The notes beneath the pieces were generated by a model that saw only the letters and a list, made by a program, of their open reading frames with translations, had not been told where the DNA came from and searched no databases. From CBDCCT01 sp965214995 (GTDB taxonomy: Bacteria; Deinococcota; Deinococci; Deinococcales; Trueperaceae), in contig CBDCCT010000002.1 of the NCBI GenBank assembly GCA_965214995.1, forward strand, positions 5,642,001 through 5,706,000: a stretch of DNA of 64,000 bases, written 5' to 3'. The translations under genes were made by a program, and so were the position numbers. The stretch's first letter is position 1. Each line of letters begins with the position of its first letter. Positions 61,801-64,000 of this stretch are shown here, piece after piece.

Positions 61801-62252
61801 AAGGTGTCGACCTCGCCGGCATTTTGGGGGCCGTTGTTCGACACATAGAAGGTGTCGGCCACGTCGCCGCCCGCGCCCGGGTCGAAAATGATGATGATAA
61901 TGACCACCACGGAGTCGCCCTCGGCGTTGCCTACGGTGACTTCGATGCGGTTCTCACCCTCGACGAGGCCCGACACGGGGAACGCGTACTCGTTGTTGGC
62001 GAACTCCACAGGCCACACTTGGCCGCCGTTGAGTTGGTAGCTCATGGAGGTGACACCGTCCTCGAGCACCCCCGTCACGGTCACATTGTCTTGGCTGACG
62101 ACAGCGTCTCTTAAAGCCGGGCCCGTGATGTTGATGAGTTCGGGCTCAGCGGTGCCGGGTCCCGAAGAACAGGCGGTAAATAGAATGGTCAGCAGGGCGA
62201 GCACGGCCAAGCTCAACAGCCGGAATGTAACCTGCTTTTTCTTAGAATTCAT
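58878..62252 (-). CDS. Giant lipoprotein with three tandem beta-propeller-like repeats
   Basis: 1124 residues. A lipoprotein signal ends in LFTACSSG with Cys28. Residues about 35-125 are an Ig-like domain (VTVTGVLEDGVTSMSYQLNG) ending in a VVVIIIIIF strand. Three repeats of about 325 residues follow, from about 136, 459 and 784. Repeats 1 and 2 are close (FYVSNNGPQNAGEVD vs VYVSNNGPDNVGEVD; FFSGNNEGVE; TGLVAPKGIDI; VADFGADPG-QNLKVF; LFVALTDGTVAVF; LHGI; ALVVTDVGDA; MLGNPVD; EARV-EKARD-LLVF). Repeat 3 is more diverged. The blade pattern and acidic composition suggest calcium-stabilised NHL/SMP-30-like propellers. A GAGGAGG site precedes the ATG. Function unknown, likely surface binding. Confidence 0.8.
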   Translation of the reverse strand: MNSKKKQVTFRLLSLAVLALLTILFTACSSGPGTAEPELINITGPALRDAVVSQDNVTVTGVLEDGVTSMSYQLNGGQVWPVEFANNEYAFPVSGLVEGENRIEVTVGNAEGDSVVVIIIIIFDPGAGGDVADTFYVSNNGPQNAGEVDTFDEDYDLQDTFFSGNNEGVEIDRFGDLYHAGDGANGPSIRIITQFFLREGGSYDPDIDREIMGPATGLVAPKGIDIAEDANYILVADFGADPGNQNLKVFNTSDDGNVSPVGTTDLPVAPWDLVYDEDGDLLFVALTDGTVAVFDRYVEDDFGSDGPDTIITPADRRGNKISDNLHGIDYDENLDALVVTDVGDAAVDNDGAIYVIHDARDESGSVIPGRVIAGQGTMLGNPVDVIINGQEARVMEKARDQLLVFENIFFGRSGDVEPDLAVNEMKPESIVAAMDDYDDKPGRPDRPDDGFDSDFDLNVYVSNNGPDNVGEVDRFDEDFDLQSTFFSGNNEGVELDNLGNLYHAGDVETGNGSIRVIRQIRNRDDGSYTETVDREIQGDKTGLVAPKGIDLALGAGYIIVADFGADPGTQNLKVFGTAADGNVAPVATTSLEVSPWDVSYDEDNDRLFVALTDGTVAVFEGYLGRSFGRNGPDRIITPVDDRGNKISTNLHGIFYVDDRDSLVVTDVGDAGVDDDGSIYVFNDLDGDRDGNNVQPNRVIRGPATMLGNPVDLIVDGDEARVAEKARDMLLVFDNIFDGDSGNVAPDLAVSEAKPESLVSEADDFRLTNPDVTDIDDADIMIDAVFATSNTPDPTNGSVNDGDNDAGDDFVVELGTDLSSSIRSAFDTRDATANPENITFSLSGDAYLTFDNGMTPSQGGILVVNRLADSRDGGMFDASRDRTITGDQTGLVAPKGLDIASTQGVVIVADFGDATIRVFSTEAGGNVAPLYVTNDLGSDMRSVWDLDYDPTNDRLFVAATDGTVLVYDDYVDSMGAGGPDRVITPTNGNSKVSVNLHGVVHVSSADGYSGDVLILSDVGDAASNSDGQLFVIDNASTANGNVMVRAQIGGPRSTLGNPVDITFDGEDLYVAEKTKSTVLRFDNILSQTGMRDVRPDRSVTVDNVESVALAPDYLSSGSDRDDQDR

Positions 62253-62587
62253 ACGTTTGCAACCTCCTCAAGGTGCTTTGCGTGGGTGTAAGTACGGATA
62301 AAAGTCGAAGCGGATAGAATTGACGTCGCGTCAACGCACCTTCTGACCAGACAACCTCCTTCCTACGAATTCATTGCAAAAGTTGCCGTCTCGCCTCTTT
62401 AGCTTTACATGTTCTTTCCCCCTTTGGCTTTTGAAACGCGCGCCGTGGGCTTTTGGATGCAGGCGAGAGGAAGAAACAGCTAAGGCGTGGCTTCTCGAGG
62501 CTTCACAGCACGAAACAGCACGAAACGCGCCCCGTGAGTTTTTGGCTGCTCGAGGCTTTGGCTTAAGTCACAGCCACTTAGCCAAGG
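62253..62587. other. Intergenic region with dispersed repeat units
   Basis: About 335 nt upstream of the propeller lipoprotein gene. It holds the palindrome at 62320-62334 and two of the three copies of the 29-nt repeat described separately. Open frames on the plus strand through this region are not supported by ribosome-binding sites. Confidence 0.5.
62320..62334. promoter_or_regulatory. Palindrome upstream of the propeller lipoprotein, possible operator
   Basis: TTGACG-TCG-CGTCAA is a 15-bp symmetric site about 70 nt before the lipoprotein ATG. It has the form of a dimeric-regulator operator, and its TTGACG half could also serve as a -35. I see no matching -10 at the right distance. Confidence 0.3.
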
Positions 62588-62870
62588 CTATGACGCCTCC
62601 GGCGGATTGGAATTTAGGAGACGGTGCCGCAGGCTGTTCAGGAGCGCGGGGTCGACGTCGGCGGGATCTCTCGGGAGGCCCTCGAGCTCCCCCAACACGC
62701 CCTCCAACGTCCGCGCGTAATCGTCCGCCTGTACAATCTCGGCGAGCCGCTTGAGCCTCCTTAAGCGCCCCATCAGGGTGTCGAGGGTCATGATGCGGTT
62801 CCCAACTGGCGAATGTTCATCTGGCTTCCCTCACACCCTATGAAACGCGCGCCGCCGGCTTTTGGATGCA
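62433..62870. repeat. Three dispersed 29-nt direct repeats
   Basis: GAAACGCGCGCCG followed by a 3-nt variable part and GCTTTTGGATGCA occurs at 62433-62461 and 62842-62870. A diverged third copy lies at 62522-62550 (GAAACGCGCCCCGTGAGTTT then TTGGCTGCT). The two good copies are 27 of 29 identical. They flank the small gene at 62588-62791. The pieces GAAACAGCAC around 62510 are a local duplication of the same motif. The origin is unknown. Confidence 0.6.
62588..62791 (-). CDS. Small hypothetical protein
   Basis: 67 residues, helical and charged (start MTLDTLMGRLRRLKRLAEIV, then QADDYARTLEGVLGELEGL, end SLRHRLLNSNPPEAS). Codon third positions are strongly G or C as in real genes of this genome. 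The ribosome-binding site is weak (GGGAA). I do not recognise it. It sits between two copies of a direct repeat. Confidence 0.5.
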   Translation of the reverse strand: MTLDTLMGRLRRLKRLAEIVQADDYARTLEGVLGELEGLPRDPADVDPALLNSLRHRLLNSNPPEAS

Positions 62871-62969
62871 CGTAAGCGTCGCTCCGCAAAAACCCTCCTA
62901 AGCCGCGCCACAACCACACCACGCATCCAAGGCGTGTTCTCGCGCGTTACATAAAATAGAGGAGGTTGC

Positions 62970-63203
62970 ATGGTGAAAGCGGAAGCCGACATGAAAAAAG
63001 GTGTGCCGTACGTTCGCGGACTCTCGTCTCAAGAACTACAGTGGATCGTCGCGCACATTGAAGACACAGTTCTAAAAGGAACGGCGCAGGTTGGGGACTA
63101 TGAGGATTTCGTTCTTTGCAAACAAGAACTCGTAAGGCGCGCTCACCTTAGAATGGAGAGGGTAGCGGAAAGGGATGTAGAGGCCCACGAACGGCGTTTG
63201 TGA
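62970..63203 (+). CDS. Small hypothetical protein
   Basis: 77 residues, predicted helical and charged (VRGLSSQELQWIVAHIEDTV, YEDFVLCKQELVRRAHLRME). The ATG is preceded by a GAGGAGG ribosome-binding site with 4-nt spacing, the main reason for calling it. I do not recognise the family. It lies 100 nt upstream of the ECF sigma gene but is separated by a non-coding stretch, so co-transcription is uncertain. Confidence 0.6.
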   Translation: MVKAEADMKKGVPYVRGLSSQELQWIVAHIEDTVLKGTAQVGDYEDFVLCKQELVRRAHLRMERVAERDVEAHERRL

Positions 63204-63302
63204 GCGGTGCGCGACTTTTGATGCGGCTCCGGTGGGGCGTCGTCGGGGGCGTGCGACGCAAAAGCCCGGTAGAACGGCACCCAAACGCGATGATAGGGGA
63301 AC

Positions 63303-63839
63303 ATGGAGCTCGAAGCAGAGTTAGTCGCCCGGCTGCAAAGGGGTGACGAGGGGGCGTTGGCCGAACTTTACGAGCGCTTAGGCGGCAACGTCTACGCCCT
63401 GGCGCTCAAGCTACTCAAGAGCCGTGAGGAGGCTGAAGAGGTGGTGCAGGACACATTTCTAACGCTCTACCGCAAGGCGGAGAGCTACAGCACGCTGCAC
63501 CGCTCGCCGAGGGCGTTCGTCTACACCATCGCGCGTAACGAAGCCCTCTCAAAGCTGCGCAAGCGCGGCGCGCGGCCTGCTAAGGCGGACGGCTGGGACG
63601 TTCACGACCCGAGCGCTGCCTTCTCCTCGCCTGTCCCGACCGACCCGACCACGGCTTTGTTCGTAAATAAGATGCTCGAGCACCTAGACGCCGAAGAGAG
63701 AACGCTTTTAGAAGGAAACTTTTATTCCGGCTATACCCACGCCGAACTCTCCGAACTCACCGGGATGCCCTTAGGAACCGTGAAAAGCAAGCTGCGACGG
63801 GCGCTCCTCAAGCTGAGAGACTACGTGGAGGTGCCGTGA
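63303..63839 (+). CDS. ECF-type RNA polymerase sigma factor
   Basis: 178 residues. Region 2 (LVARLQRGDEGALAELYERL, NVYALALKLLKSREEAEEVV then QDTFLTLYRKAESY) binds core polymerase and the -10 element, and region 4 (ERTLLEGNFYSGYTHAELSE then LTGMPLGTVKSKLRRALLKL) holds the -35-binding helix-turn-helix. The stop overlaps the GTG of the next gene by 4 nt, and that gene encodes a zinc-type anti-sigma factor, the standard pairing. Target promoters cannot be told from this window. Confidence 0.93.
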   Translation: MELEAELVARLQRGDEGALAELYERLGGNVYALALKLLKSREEAEEVVQDTFLTLYRKAESYSTLHRSPRAFVYTIARNEALSKLRKRGARPAKADGWDVHDPSAAFSSPVPTDPTTALFVNKMLEHLDAEERTLLEGNFYSGYTHAELSELTGMPLGTVKSKLRRALLKLRDYVEVP

Positions 63840-64000
63840 CCCCCACCGAACATTCCACCGGGCACCCCACGGAACTCCTGCCGGACTACGTGCTGGGGCT
63901 GCTCGCGCCCCTACAAACCGCGGCGGTGGAGGCGCACCTGTCGGGCTGCGAGGCGTGCCAGGAGGAGGCGTGGCGGCTGGGCGGGCCGCTTGTTCTCATG
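63836..64000 (+). CDS. Zinc-finger anti-sigma factor, N-terminal part
   Basis: 55 codons from a GTG overlapping the sigma-factor stop, open to the end of the window. The segment LLPDYVLGLLAPLQTAAVEA is followed by HLSGCEACQEE, which is the HXXXCXXC zinc motif of ZAS-type anti-sigma factors such as RskA/RsrA relatives. A membrane helix is expected further on, outside the window. It should bind and inhibit the ECF sigma factor. Confidence 0.85.
   Translation, partial: MTPTEHSTGHPTELLPDYVLGLLAPLQTAAVEAHLSGCEACQEEAWRLGGPLVLM

Noticed and set aside
62433..62870. Three direct repeats considered as a CRISPR array
   Set aside because: Spacing is irregular (about 60 and 290 nt), the repeats are not palindromic, one spacer contains a gene-like frame, and no cas genes are present.

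Overview
The window is a high-GC bacterial chromosome segment. Gene content and style point to the Deinococcota, plausibly a Truepera-like lineage: several genes have a TANNNT -10 element 4-7 nt before the start codon and no ribosome-binding site, RecJ has a long C-terminal extension, and the hexamer CTCGAG is strikingly over-represented. The taxon is an inference; no search was run.

Positions 1-22958 form a surface-polysaccharide locus. It opens with a nearly complete pseudaminic-acid pathway (pseB end, pseC, pseF, a pseG-pseH fusion, pseI). A Wzx-type flippase, a candidate nonulosonate transferase, GT4 glycosyltransferases, a Wzy-like polymerase and gmd-rmd (GDP-D-rhamnose) follow. Next come an O-antigen-ligase-like protein with a large extracytoplasmic domain and an unusual fusion of a second ligase/polymerase-like membrane domain to a WbaP-type priming transferase. 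A minus-strand cluster closes the locus: a second WbaP-type transferase, a WecG/TagA/CpsF transferase and a sugar-nucleotide epimerase.

Positions 23400-32350 carry two secreted proteins that share an N-terminal Ig-like domain; the second is a lipoprotein with a parallel beta-helix. Each gene has a long 5' leader rich in inverted repeats. Between them lies a minus-strand sulfate-activation operon (SLC13-type permease, cysQ, sat, cysC) that would import sulfate, make PAPS and dispose of PAP.

Positions 32500-58700 are mostly housekeeping: an oxidoreductase remnant, a saccharopine-dehydrogenase-like protein, lemA-htpX-nudix, tpiA and a Xaa-Pro peptidase, a frameshifted membrane protein, a phosphohexomutase head-to-head with argB, lapA-recJ, a D-2-hydroxyacid dehydrogenase with Fe-S domains, two Uma2 proteins, mug, a HAD phosphatase, a GGDEF-EAL protein, a HIT protein with argS, and lon. 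Positions 58700-64000 hold an 1124-residue lipoprotein with three internal repeats of about 325 residues (probably three beta-propellers), a repeat-rich spacer, two small genes, and an ECF sigma factor with the start of its anti-sigma factor. I saw no tRNA, rRNA, CRISPR array or intact transposon.
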